DNA of 64,000 nucleotides. Origin: Agrobacterium larrymoorei. GTDB taxonomy: Bacteria; Pseudomonadota; Alphaproteobacteria; Rhizobiales; Rhizobiaceae. Of the stretch, positions 52,032 through 59,738 are shown piece after piece. The DNA lies in the NCBI RefSeq assembly GCF_030819275.1, contig NZ_JAUTBL010000002.1, positions 1,118,501 through 1,182,500 on the forward strand, in the 5' to 3' direction. A program made the translations under genes and the position numbers. The notes below the pieces were generated by a model. The model was not told the origin of the DNA and searched no databases. It saw only the letters and a program-made list of their open reading frames with translations. Each line of letters starts with the position of its first letter. Position 1 is the stretch's first letter.

Positions 52032-52054
52032 CCGGGCGCATCGCGCCCGGTCTT
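52032..52054 (+). terminator. hairpin after ribN, weak terminator
   Basis: Perfect 8-bp stem CCGGGCGC/GCGCCCGG with a three-base loop, followed by only TCTT. Confidence 0.5.
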
Positions 52055-52078
52055 AATGTCAATCACCTGGGTGATGCA

Positions 52079-52192
52079 TCAATACCCATTGCGGTTTCTT
52101 TCAACTTGGTTGGTCAGCGGAGGGTAGGGACGCATCAGACGCGCGATCCAACGGCGCGGATGCAGGCACTGCTCATTGTGGGACTTACCCAT
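52079..52192 (-). CDS. 37-residue ORF, possible small gene or remnant
   Basis: The frame starts MGKSHNEQCLHPRRWIARLM and ends in a basic, Asn/Arg-rich tail. The same frame continues upstream (GTEGNAGFPL) without a stop for about 18 codons, with a composition that looks protein-like. There is no convincing ribosome-binding site. It may be a real small basic protein or a decayed fragment. Confidence 0.3.
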   Translation of the reverse strand: MGKSHNEQCLHPRRWIARLMRPYPPLTNQVERNRNGY

Positions 52193-52284
52193 CAACGGGA
52201 AACCTGCATTGCCCTCCGTACCGGTGCAAATGACGGTTAGGTGGGGCGTCTATAGGAAAGTTGAGAAAGAGAGTGCCGAGGCGT

Positions 52285-52389
52285 CTATCGCTGCTTGTCC
52301 TGATTCTCCGAATCGTACTGAACCCATCGGAAGAAGAAGTAAATAGGCAAGGCAATAAGCGCCAAAGTGGCGAGGGTGTGTAGTGACAT
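52285..52389 (-). CDS. 34-residue single-span membrane peptide
   Basis: The frame starts MSLHTLATLALIALPIYFFF, giving one membrane helix, and continues with a charged tail (RWVQYDSENQDKQR). GGGATGAG lies just before the ATG, an acceptable ribosome-binding site. No similar named family is known to me. It lies in a gap between ribN and tRNA-Val that has no larger gene. Confidence 0.5.
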   Translation of the reverse strand: MSLHTLATLALIALPIYFFFRWVQYDSENQDKQR

Positions 52390-52657
52390 GGCTCATCCCA
52401 TTAGTCGCGTCTTCATCATGAGGACGGCACCATATTTATGATCCGAAACATATTTATAATTCTTGAATCGAGGCACGAGCGAACGTGCGATTCTGGGACA
52501 GGTAGTGTGAGAATATGAGCGTCGTCGAACTGAACTCGCTCGAGAATCTCACATCGCGCGAACGATCAATGAACGGCACACCGTATCGCAAACACGGCTG
52601 AACATTAATGCCTCAAGACACCAGTTGCTTATGCCAAAATAATACATGGGAAGAAAA

Positions 52658-52733
52658 TGGTGGGCGATGAGAGACTCGAACTCCCGACATCCTCGGTGTA
52701 AACGAGGCGCTCTACCAACTGAGCTAATCGCCC
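52658..52733 (-). tRNA. tRNA-Val (UAC anticodon)
   Basis: On the minus strand: acceptor GGGCGAU/AUCGCCC, D-arm GCUC/GAGC, anticodon stem CCUCG/CGAGG with loop UUUACAC (anticodon UAC), T-arm with GGAGUUCGAGUCUC and encoded ACCA. Confidence 0.96.
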
Positions 52734-52773
52734 TTCGCGTCTTGCAGATCGTGTCTGCCGCGTCGGTGGCCGT

Positions 52774-52802
52774 GATCTATTCGGATCGGATGGAAACCGC
52801 AA
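52774..52802 (-). promoter_or_regulatory. possible sigma70 promoter for tRNA-Val
   Basis: On the minus strand TTGCGG is followed by 17 bases and TAGATC, about 45 bases upstream of the tRNA. Confidence 0.35.
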
Positions 52803-53217
52803 GAGCCTTTGTGAAGTTTTTTTGTTTTTTCCGATTTTTTATGACGAGGAACAGAGAGAAAGGTCCAGGTACCGTCTCAAATTCCGTTTGTGCTTCAGGT
52901 GGTTACCGCCTGCGCGGCAAACCAGACGCATTTGATTAATCTGAGCACGAAGGCGCTATGACCACGTGAGCCCGCCTTGATACTGCCAACACCGGCCTTT
53001 TCGTGCGGGCATCTCTCCTTCCTCCACGGAACAATGGTTCAGGTCTGGAGACAATGGACGCGCCCCGTCATTGGGGAATGGCCCGTTCCAAAGGGAAGGG
53101 GAGAGACTCCCCTAACGTGCCGCATTTCTAGTGCGACTCAACGATGTGCTGAGAAAGGGAATGCACGGTCTGTGGATAAGATGTTTGCGAAGCCAATTCT
53201 GGTGTGCATCATCGATT
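52803..53217. other. intergenic stretch without a supported gene
   Basis: It contains a perfect AGGGGAG/CTCCCCT hairpin at 53097-53113 without a T-run. No frame has a good start and protein-like composition. Confidence 0.5.
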
Positions 53218-53237
53218 GCCCGGAAAGCCGGGCTTTT
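53218..53237 (+). terminator. intrinsic terminator with no upstream gene
   Basis: GCCCGG-AAAG-CCGGGC followed by TTTT on the plus strand. The nearest upstream plus-strand gene is ribN, over 1.2 kb away, so it may end a short RNA. Confidence 0.5.
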
Positions 53238-53292
53238 CGATCTTGGTTCTAAGGCAAAATGCACAAGCTTATTCTTTTGTCGTGAAAGCTGC

Positions 53293-53321
53293 TTGACACC
53301 CCCACACGAACGCCTTAGTTA
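53293..53321 (+). promoter_or_regulatory. sigma70-type promoter of the tRNA-Asp pair
   Basis: TTGACA is followed by exactly 17 bases and TAGTTA, giving a start about 55 bases before the first tRNA-Asp. Confidence 0.7.
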
Positions 53322-53382
53322 GCCGCTCAACGAACAGCCGAGGCGGTTCGTGCAGCGAGGTGAAAGCCTCCTGTCAGGAGAT

Positions 53383-53459
53383 GCGGGTGTAGCTCAGTCG
53401 GTTAGAGTGCCGGCCTGTCACGCCGGAGGTCGCGGGTTCGAGCCCCGTCACTCGCGCCA
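53383..53459 (+). tRNA. tRNA-Asp (GUC anticodon), copy 1
   Basis: Cloverleaf with acceptor GCGGGUG/CACUCGC, anticodon loop CUGUCAC (anticodon GUC), T-arm GCGGG-UUCGAGC-CCCGU and encoded GCCA. Confidence 0.96.
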
Positions 53460-53502
53460 TCCTGTCCCTCGGAACTCTACGAACGCCAAGCGTTCGTCAT
53501 GC

Positions 53503-53579
53503 GCGGGTGTAGCTCAGTCGGTTAGAGTGCCGGCCTGTCACGCCGGAGGTCGCGGGTTCGAGCCCCGTCACTCGCGCCA
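53503..53579 (+). tRNA. tRNA-Asp (GUC anticodon), copy 2
   Basis: It is identical to copy 1 over all 77 bases, 120 bp downstream, with a 43-base spacer. The pair is probably processed from one transcript. Confidence 0.96.
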
Positions 53580-53999
53580 CTTTCTTCTACCTCCAATAAG
53601 CCAAGTCGGATCTTCCCAGTGCGGTTTGCACCGCGGCATAGAGCCGACTCTGCCTCTTTGTGCCGGTCGGATTGTTCCTCCGAAAAGTCCAGTTTTGTTG
53701 CCTTCGCGGTGTCATAAAACGTTACCGGACGATGCAAAATCATGTGACTTTCTACAGCAACGGATTGCGCGATTTTTGTCGATATTTTTTAAGTATTTAG
53801 CTATATGTCGAATGGGCTATGCACCAGCTGTTTGACGTTATGGTGTCTAATCCGTGGCGGGATTGGCGCGAAAAGGTGCTTAAACCCTTGCAGAGATGGC
53901 GCGGCTGCGCTAACCACTGCGGCGTTGCAACACAATTCGGCCCTGCGGAACGTCAGTTCTAAAAGGGTGTCCGACGCTCGGTCGGGCAGGGAAAAGACA
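53580..53999. other. intergenic leader of the nuo operon
   Basis: 420 bp with no gene. An AT-rich patch near 53770-53815 (TTGTCG, then CTATAT) could hold the nuo promoter but the spacing is not canonical. Confidence 0.5.
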
Positions 54000-54365
54000 A
54001 TGACTGAACTCCTCAGTTCCTATATTCCGATCGCAATCTTCATCGGTATCGCACTCGTCATCGGCCTGGCGCTGTTGATCGCGCCTTTCGCGGTTGCTTA
54101 CAAGAATCCCGATCCTGAGAAGCTTTCCGCATTCGAGTGCGGCTTCAACGCGTTTGACGACGCTCGCATGAAGTTCGACATTCGATTCTATCTCGTTTCG
54201 ATCCTTTTCATCATCTTCGACCTTGAAGTCGCATTCCTGTTCCCCTGGGCTGTGTCCTTCGGTGAACTCGGCTGGTTTGGTTTCTGGTCCATGATGGTGT
54301 TTCTGGCCGTTCTGACCATCGGCTTCATTTATGAATGGAAGAAGGGAGCGCTGGAATGGGCGTAG
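54000..54365 (+). CDS. nuoA: NADH-quinone oxidoreductase subunit A
   Basis: This is a small membrane subunit of complex I with three helices over 121 residues. Landmarks are [25 protein letters not shown] and [14 protein letters not shown], diagnostic of NuoA/ND3. AGGGAAAAGAC precedes the ATG at 54000; the longer frame is not family-like. First gene of the operon; nuoB overlaps its 3' end. Confidence 0.96.
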   Translation: MTELLSSYIPIAIFIGIALVIGLALLIAPFAVAYKNPDPEKLSAFECGFNAFDDARMKFDIRFYLVSILFIIFDLEVAFLFPWAVSFGELGWFGFWSMMVFLAVLTIGFIYEWKKGALEWA

Positions 54366-54940
54366 TTCAAAACGACTCGACGCTTATCGCGCAAAAGCCC
54401 AAGGGCATTATCGATCCATCCACCGGTAAGCCGGTGGGTAGCGATGACGCCTATTTCAGCGAAATCAATGACGAGTTGGCCGATAAGGGCTTTCTTGTTA
54501 CCTCGACCGACGAGCTCATCACATGGGCGCGCACCGGCTCGCTGATGTGGATGCAGTTCGGTCTGGCTTGCTGCGCCGTCGAGGGCCTGATGCAGGCTTC
54601 CGGCCCGCGTTACGACATGGAGCGCTTCGGCGTTGCCCCGCGCGCGTCACCGCGCCAGTCGGACGTCATGATTGTTGCCGGCACGCTGACCAACAAGATG
54701 GCGCCAGCACTGCGCAAGGTCTATGACCAGATGCCGGAACCGCGTTACGTCATCTCCATGGGCTCCTGCGCCAATGGTGGCGGCTACTATCACTATTCCT
54801 ACGCCGTCGTTCGCGGCTGTGATCGCGTCGTGCCAGTCGACATTTACGTGCCGGGCTGTCCCCCCACGGCGGAGGCGCTGCTCTACGGCGTGCTTCTGCT
54901 GCAGAAGAAAATCCGCCGCACCGGCACGATCGAGCGTTAA
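54356..54940 (+). CDS. nuoB: NADH-quinone oxidoreductase subunit B
   Basis: This peripheral subunit carries iron-sulfur cluster N2 next to the quinone site. The 194 residues hold the cluster cysteines in [24 protein letters not shown] and [15 protein letters not shown]. The ATG at 54356 lies within the end of nuoA (overlap 10 bp), a sign of translational coupling. Confidence 0.96.
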   Translation: MGVVQNDSTLIAQKPKGIIDPSTGKPVGSDDAYFSEINDELADKGFLVTSTDELITWARTGSLMWMQFGLACCAVEGLMQASGPRYDMERFGVAPRASPRQSDVMIVAGTLTNKMAPALRKVYDQMPEPRYVISMGSCANGGGYYHYSYAVVRGCDRVVPVDIYVPGCPPTAEALLYGVLLLQKKIRRTGTIER

Positions 54941-54957
54941 GGGCAGAGGACTGAAGA

Positions 54958-55560
54958 ATGAGCGAAGCTCTTAACGATCTCGCGGCCTATGTGCAGGAAG
55001 CGCGCGGCGCCCTGCTTGAGTCGCACGCCATTGCCTATGGCGAGTTGACGCTGAACACGACGCCCGAAAACATCATCGCGCTTCTGACCTTCCTGCGGGA
55101 CGATGTGCAGTGCGGCTTCGTCAACATCATCGATATTTGCGGCGTTGACTGGCCCCAGCGCGAAAAGCGTTTCGATGTCGTCTATCATCTGCTGTCGCCG
55201 CGCCAGAACCTGCGTGTTCGCGTCAAGCTTCAGGTGGCGGAAGACGAGGGCGTGCCGTCTGCGACCTCCGTTTTCTATGGTGCGGAGTGGTTCGAGCGCG
55301 AAGCCTGGGACATGTATGGCATTCCGTTTGAAGGCCATTCGGACCTTCGCCGTATCCTCACCGATTACGGCTTTGAAGGTCACCCGCTGCGCAAGGATTT
55401 TCCGCTCACCGGTTTCGTCGAAGTGCGCTACGATGACGTTCAGAAGCGCGTTCTTTACGAGCCCGTGGAGTTGAAGCAGGAATTCCGCAGCTTCGATTTC
55501 CTCTCGCCTTGGGAAGGAACGGATTACGTTCTCCCGGGTGATGAAAAGGCCAAGCAATGA
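54958..55560 (+). CDS. nuoC: NADH-quinone oxidoreductase subunit C
   Basis: This is a peripheral-arm subunit (30 kDa type) of 200 residues. The family signature [35 protein letters not shown] [15 protein letters not shown] is present, followed by [18 protein letters not shown]. It is not fused to NuoD, as usual in alphaproteobacteria. Its stop overlaps the start of the GFA-type gene (ATGA). Confidence 0.96.
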   Translation: MSEALNDLAAYVQEARGALLESHAIAYGELTLNTTPENIIALLTFLRDDVQCGFVNIIDICGVDWPQREKRFDVVYHLLSPRQNLRVRVKLQVAEDEGVPSATSVFYGAEWFEREAWDMYGIPFEGHSDLRRILTDYGFEGHPLRKDFPLTGFVEVRYDDVQKRVLYEPVELKQEFRSFDFLSPWEGTDYVLPGDEKAKQ

Positions 55561-55988
55561 GCGAAGCGATTTCCACAGAGCAGGGACAATGTCTTTGCGG
55601 CGCCGTTCGCGTTGACGCGACGATCGGCGCCCGGGAAATGGGTGCATGCCATTGCTCCATGTGCCGTCGGTGGTCCGGCGGTGTTTTCCTCGCTGTCGAA
55701 TGCGATTCCGTTTCAGTGGAGAACGCGGACACGCTGGGTGTCTATTCGTCCTCCGAATGGGGTGAGCGCTGCTTCTGCAAAACATGTGGCAGCACGGTGA
55801 TGTGGCGCTCCAAGGATGGTGCGCACTTTGCCGTTTCCGCTCAGCTCTTCAACGATCCATCCAGCTTCACGCTGGCATCCGAGATCTTCATTGACGAAAA
55901 GCCGACAAGCTATTCGTTCGCCGAGGCCACCAAGAAAATGACCGGCCCCGAATTTATCGCCATGATCACGTCGGCGGAGCAACACTGA
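55557..55988 (+). CDS. GFA family zinc protein inserted in the nuo operon
   Basis: This 143-residue protein belongs to the GFA family (related to glutathione-dependent formaldehyde-activating enzyme and CENP-V). The zinc-ligand cysteines are complete: [23 protein letters not shown] and [10 protein letters not shown]. It starts inside nuoC (ATGA overlap) and ends in an ATG overlap with nuoD (TGATG), so it is translationally coupled on both sides. Its role in complex I is unknown; a repair or formaldehyde-handling function is only a guess. Confidence 0.9.
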   Translation: MSEAISTEQGQCLCGAVRVDATIGAREMGACHCSMCRRWSGGVFLAVECDSVSVENADTLGVYSSSEWGERCFCKTCGSTVMWRSKDGAHFAVSAQLFNDPSSFTLASEIFIDEKPTSYSFAEATKKMTGPEFIAMITSAEQH

Positions 55989-57178
55989 TGACTGAACATA
56001 ATGTTCGCAATTTTACGATCAACTTCGGTCCGGAACATCCGTCCGCGCACGGCGTGCTGCGTCTTGTTCTGGAACTCGATGGCGAAATCGTTGAACGCGT
56101 CGATCCGCATATCGGTCTGCTGCATCGCGGCACGGAAAAGCTGATCGAAGCCAAGACCTATCTTCAGGCCGTTCCTTATTTCGACCGTCTCGACTACGTC
56201 GCGCCGATGAACCAGGAACACGCCTTTGCGCTTGCCGTCGAGCGGCTGCTCGGGCTTGAAATCCCGATGCGCGGGCAGTTGATCCGTGTTCTTTATTCCG
56301 AAATCGGCCGCATCCTTTCGCATATCATGAACGTCACGACACAGGCGATGGACGTCGGTGCCATGACGCCGCCGGTCTGGGGCTTCGAAGAGCGCGAAAA
56401 GCTGATGGTGTTCTACGAGCGTGCGTCCGGCGCGCGCATGCACGCTGCCTATTTCCGCCCCGGCGGTGTCCATCAGGACATTCCGCAGGAACTGGTGGAT
56501 GACATCGGCAAGTGGTGCGATCCGTTCATCACCGTCCTCGATAACATCGAGGGCCTGCTCACCGACAACCGTATCTACAAGCAGCGTAACGTCGATATCG
56601 GCGTCGTGTCGCTGGAGGATGCCTTTGCCTGGGGCTTTACCGGTGTCATGGTCCGTGGTTCGGGCGCTGCCTGGGATCTGCGCCGTGCGCAGCCCTACGA
56701 GTGCTACTCCGATCTCGACTTCGATATTCCGGTCGGCAAGAATGGCGACTGTTACGACCGCTATCTGATCCGCATGCAGGAAATGCGCGAATCGGTGAAG
56801 ATCATGAAGCAGTGCGTCGAGCTTCTGTCGGGTAAGCATCGCATCGGTGCGGTCTCGTCACTCGATGGTAAGGTCGTGCCGCCGAAGCGCGGTGAGATGA
56901 AGCGTTCGATGGAAGCGCTGATCCATCACTTCAAGCTCTACACCGAAGGATATCACGTGCCGGCTGGTGAAGTGTATGCGGCCGTCGAAGCGCCGAAGGG
57001 TGAATTCGGCGTTTACGTTGTGGCCGATGGCACAAACAAGCCGTATCGCTGCAAGATCCGCGCTCCGGGCTATGCCCACCTGCAGGCGATGGACTTCCTC
57101 TGCAAGGGCCACCAGCTCGCTGACGTGACCGCCGTTCTTGGCTCTCTCGACATCGTGTTCGGGGAGGTCGACCGCTGA
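55988..57178 (+). CDS. nuoD: NADH-quinone oxidoreductase subunit D
   Basis: This is the 49-kDa type peripheral subunit that helps form the quinone site. The 396 residues contain [25 protein letters not shown] [28 protein letters not shown] and the C-terminal DIVFGEVDR. It overlaps the upstream GFA gene (TGATG) and its stop overlaps the next small gene. Confidence 0.97.
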   Translation: MTEHNVRNFTINFGPEHPSAHGVLRLVLELDGEIVERVDPHIGLLHRGTEKLIEAKTYLQAVPYFDRLDYVAPMNQEHAFALAVERLLGLEIPMRGQLIRVLYSEIGRILSHIMNVTTQAMDVGAMTPPVWGFEEREKLMVFYERASGARMHAAYFRPGGVHQDIPQELVDDIGKWCDPFITVLDNIEGLLTDNRIYKQRNVDIGVVSLEDAFAWGFTGVMVRGSGAAWDLRRAQPYECYSDLDFDIPVGKNGDCYDRYLIRMQEMRESVKIMKQCVELLSGKHRIGAVSSLDGKVVPPKRGEMKRSMEALIHHFKLYTEGYHVPAGEVYAAVEAPKGEFGVYVVADGTNKPYRCKIRAPGYAHLQAMDFLCKGHQLADVTAVLGSLDIVFGEVDR

Positions 57179-57435
57179 TGATGCGTCTGCCGCTCGCCAT
57201 ATCGGCTTTGCTTGCCGCCACGGGACCGCTCTTCGCCCAAACGGCGACGAACGAGGTTTCGTCAGGCGCAAGCGGCGGCAGTTCGACCATCAAGCAGCTG
57301 CTGGATCTGGGATACGAGATCAAGTCCTCGCTTCCCAACGGCAGCAAATTCATTGTGTTTATGCAAAAAGACAAAGCGGCTTACGCTTGCGAGTTCGTCA
57401 CGGTGGCGAGATCGCGGTGTGAATCGTTAAATTGA
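57178..57435 (+). CDS. small exported hypothetical protein between nuoD and nuoE
   Basis: This 85-residue protein has a signal peptide (MRLPLAISALLAATGPLFAQ), a Ser/Gly-rich stretch and a compact C-terminal part with two cysteines. Its ATG overlaps the nuoD stop (TGATG) and nuoE starts 17 bp after it. I recall unnamed genes at this site in rhizobial nuo operons but cannot confirm. An envelope role beside complex I is possible. Confidence 0.72.
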   Translation: MMRLPLAISALLAATGPLFAQTATNEVSSGASGGSSTIKQLLDLGYEIKSSLPNGSKFIVFMQKDKAAYACEFVTVARSRCESLN

Positions 57436-57451
57436 TGAGGCGTGAGGAAGT

Positions 57452-58264
57452 ATGTCCGTTCGTCGACTAGCCGAAGATCAGTTCCAGCCCGCAAGCTTCG
57501 CATTCAATGCGGACAATACGGCGTGGGCGGAAAAGACGATCAAGAAATATCCGGAAGGACGCCAGCAATCTGCGGTCATCCCGCTGCTGATGCGCGCCCA
57601 GGAGCAGGACGGCTGGGTGACCCGCGCCGCCATCGAGAAGATCGCCGAGATGCTGGATATGGCCTATATCCGCGTTCTCGAAGTGGCGACCTTCTATACG
57701 CAGTTCCAGATCAAGCCGGTGGGCACCAAGGCCCACATTCAGGTATGCGGCACGACGCCTTGCATGCTGCGCGGCTCTGAAGCGCTGATGGATGTGTGCC
57801 GCCACAAGATTCACCACGATCCGCTGCACACCAATGAGAGCGGCACGCTTTCATGGGAAGAGGTGGAATGTCAGGGCGCCTGCGTCAACGCGCCGATGGT
57901 CATCATCTTCAAGGATGCTTACGAGGATTTGACGCCTGAGCGCCTGGAAGAGATCATCGACGCTTTCGAAGCAGGCAAGGGCGACAGCATCAAGCCAGGT
58001 CCGCAGATCGATCGTCATCTGTCTGCACCCGTCGGGCCGCTGACGACGCTGACGGAAGAGACCAAGCCTGATCGCTCCAACCTCGACAAGAAGGAGGAGC
58101 CCGCGCCAGACGCTGCGCAGACGCCGCCTTCCAACGCCGCAAAGCCAAAGACGGATGCGCCGGAAACCGATCCGAAGCTGAAGACGCCGGCGACGGAGCC
58201 GAAGGCTGCAGCGGAAAATGCCAAGGCTGCCGACACCAACAGCGATGCCAAGAAGTCGCAGTGA
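57452..58264 (+). CDS. nuoE: NADH-quinone oxidoreductase subunit E, with extended tail
   Basis: This is the 24-kDa type subunit with the [2Fe-2S] cluster N1a, ligated by CGTTPC and CQGAC. The conserved domain ends near residue 170. About 100 further residues are Ala/Pro/Lys/Asp-rich and look disordered, much longer than the usual subunit; the extension is found in some rhizobia. nuoF starts 12 bp after it. Confidence 0.95.
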   Translation: MSVRRLAEDQFQPASFAFNADNTAWAEKTIKKYPEGRQQSAVIPLLMRAQEQDGWVTRAAIEKIAEMLDMAYIRVLEVATFYTQFQIKPVGTKAHIQVCGTTPCMLRGSEALMDVCRHKIHHDPLHTNESGTLSWEEVECQGACVNAPMVIIFKDAYEDLTPERLEEIIDAFEAGKGDSIKPGPQIDRHLSAPVGPLTTLTEETKPDRSNLDKKEEPAPDAAQTPPSNAAKPKTDAPETDPKLKTPATEPKAAAENAKAADTNSDAKKSQ

Positions 58265-58275
58265 GAGGTTGAACC

Positions 58276-59580
58276 ATGCTGAAAGATCAAGATCGCATCT
58301 TTACCAATCTCTACGGCCTCAAGGACAAGTCGCTGAAGGGCAACCTGGCGCGCGGCCACTGGGACGGCACCAAGCAGATCATCGAAAAGGGCCGTGACTG
58401 GATCATCAACGAGATGAAGGCGTCCGGTCTTCGCGGTCGCGGTGGTGCAGGCTTCCCGACGGGCCTGAAGTGGTCCTTCATGCCGAAGGAAAACGATGGC
58501 CGCCCGCATTATCTCGTCGTCAATGCTGACGAGTCCGAGCCAGGCACCTGCAAGGACCGTGAAATCCTGCGCCACGATCCGCATACGCTGATCGAAGGCT
58601 GCGTGATTGCCGGCTTCGCCATGGGCGCCCACACGGCCTACATCTATGTGCGCGGCGAATATATGCGTGAGCGCGAAGCGCTTCAGGCTGCCATCGATGA
58701 ATGCTATGACGCTGGTCTGCTCGGCGCAAACAACAAGAATGGCTGGGATTTCGAGATCTATGTTCACCATGGCGCAGGTGCCTATATCTGCGGCGAGGAA
58801 ACGGCTCTGCTCGAAAGCCTGGAAGGCAAGAAGGGCCAGCCGCGCCTGAAGCCGCCTTTTCCGGCCAATATGGGTCTCTATGGCTGCCCGACCACGGTCA
58901 ACAACGTCGAATCGATTGCCGTTGCGCCGACCATCCTGCGTCGCGGTGCCTCCTGGTTCTCGTCGATCGGTCGCCCGAACAACGTCGGCACCAAGCTGTT
59001 CATGGTGTCCGGCCACGTCGAACGTCCATGCACCTTCGAAGATGCGCTGGGTCTTTCCTTCAAGGAGCTGATCGAGCATCACTGTGGCGGCATTCGCGGC
59101 GGCTGGGACAATCTTCTCGGCGTCATTCCAGGCGGTGCGTCGTGCCCCATCGTTCGCGGTGAGGACATGAAGGATGCCATTATGGACTTCGATGGCATGC
59201 GCGAAGTGAAATCGTCCTTCGGCACCGGCGGCATGATCGTCATGGACAAGTCCACCGACGTCATCAAGGCCATTGCCCGCATCGCGGCTTTCTTCAAGCA
59301 TGAGAGCTGCGGCCAGTGCACCCCTTGCCGTGAAGGCACGGGCTGGATGTGGCGCGTTCTTGAGCGCATGGTCAAGGGTAACGCGCAGAAGCGCGAAATC
59401 GATATGCTGTTCGAAGTGACGAAGCAGATCGAAGGCCACACCATCTGCGCGCTTGGCGATGCGGCTGCGTGGCCTGTTCAGGCGCTGATCCGCAATTTCC
59501 GTCCGGAAATCGAGAAGCGCATCGATCAATATACCTACAGAGCCATGGATGACGGCGCTGTACTGGAAGCTGCCGAGTAA
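58276..59580 (+). CDS. nuoF: NADH-quinone oxidoreductase subunit F
   Basis: This 51-kDa type subunit binds NADH, FMN and a [4Fe-4S] cluster and is the electron entry of complex I. Over 434 residues it has [20 protein letters not shown] (NADH/FMN), [15 protein letters not shown] and the cluster motif [14 protein letters not shown] with a fourth cysteine downstream. nuoG follows after 158 bp, the largest gap in this part of the operon. Confidence 0.97.
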   Translation: MLKDQDRIFTNLYGLKDKSLKGNLARGHWDGTKQIIEKGRDWIINEMKASGLRGRGGAGFPTGLKWSFMPKENDGRPHYLVVNADESEPGTCKDREILRHDPHTLIEGCVIAGFAMGAHTAYIYVRGEYMREREALQAAIDECYDAGLLGANNKNGWDFEIYVHHGAGAYICGEETALLESLEGKKGQPRLKPPFPANMGLYGCPTTVNNVESIAVAPTILRRGASWFSSIGRPNNVGTKLFMVSGHVERPCTFEDALGLSFKELIEHHCGGIRGGWDNLLGVIPGGASCPIVRGEDMKDAIMDFDGMREVKSSFGTGGMIVMDKSTDVIKAIARIAAFFKHESCGQCTPCREGTGWMWRVLERMVKGNAQKREIDMLFEVTKQIEGHTICALGDAAAWPVQALIRNFRPEIEKRIDQYTYRAMDDGAVLEAAE

Positions 59581-59738
59581 CGCTTAACGCGCGTGACAAG
59601 GCAAGGGACCGGGTTTCACCGATCCCGAAAATCATTTAAGCATCCGGTCGAATCTCGACGATACGGCAGGATGCGATCGGGATTTGTCGTGGACCGCGGT
59701 TTGGCGGGACGGACAGGCAACAGGACGTAAGTAGAACC

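Noticed and set aside
53522..53743. Open frame over the tRNA-Asp genes
   Set aside because: It translates tRNA sequence in part and has no start signal; frames through tRNA genes are a common artefact.
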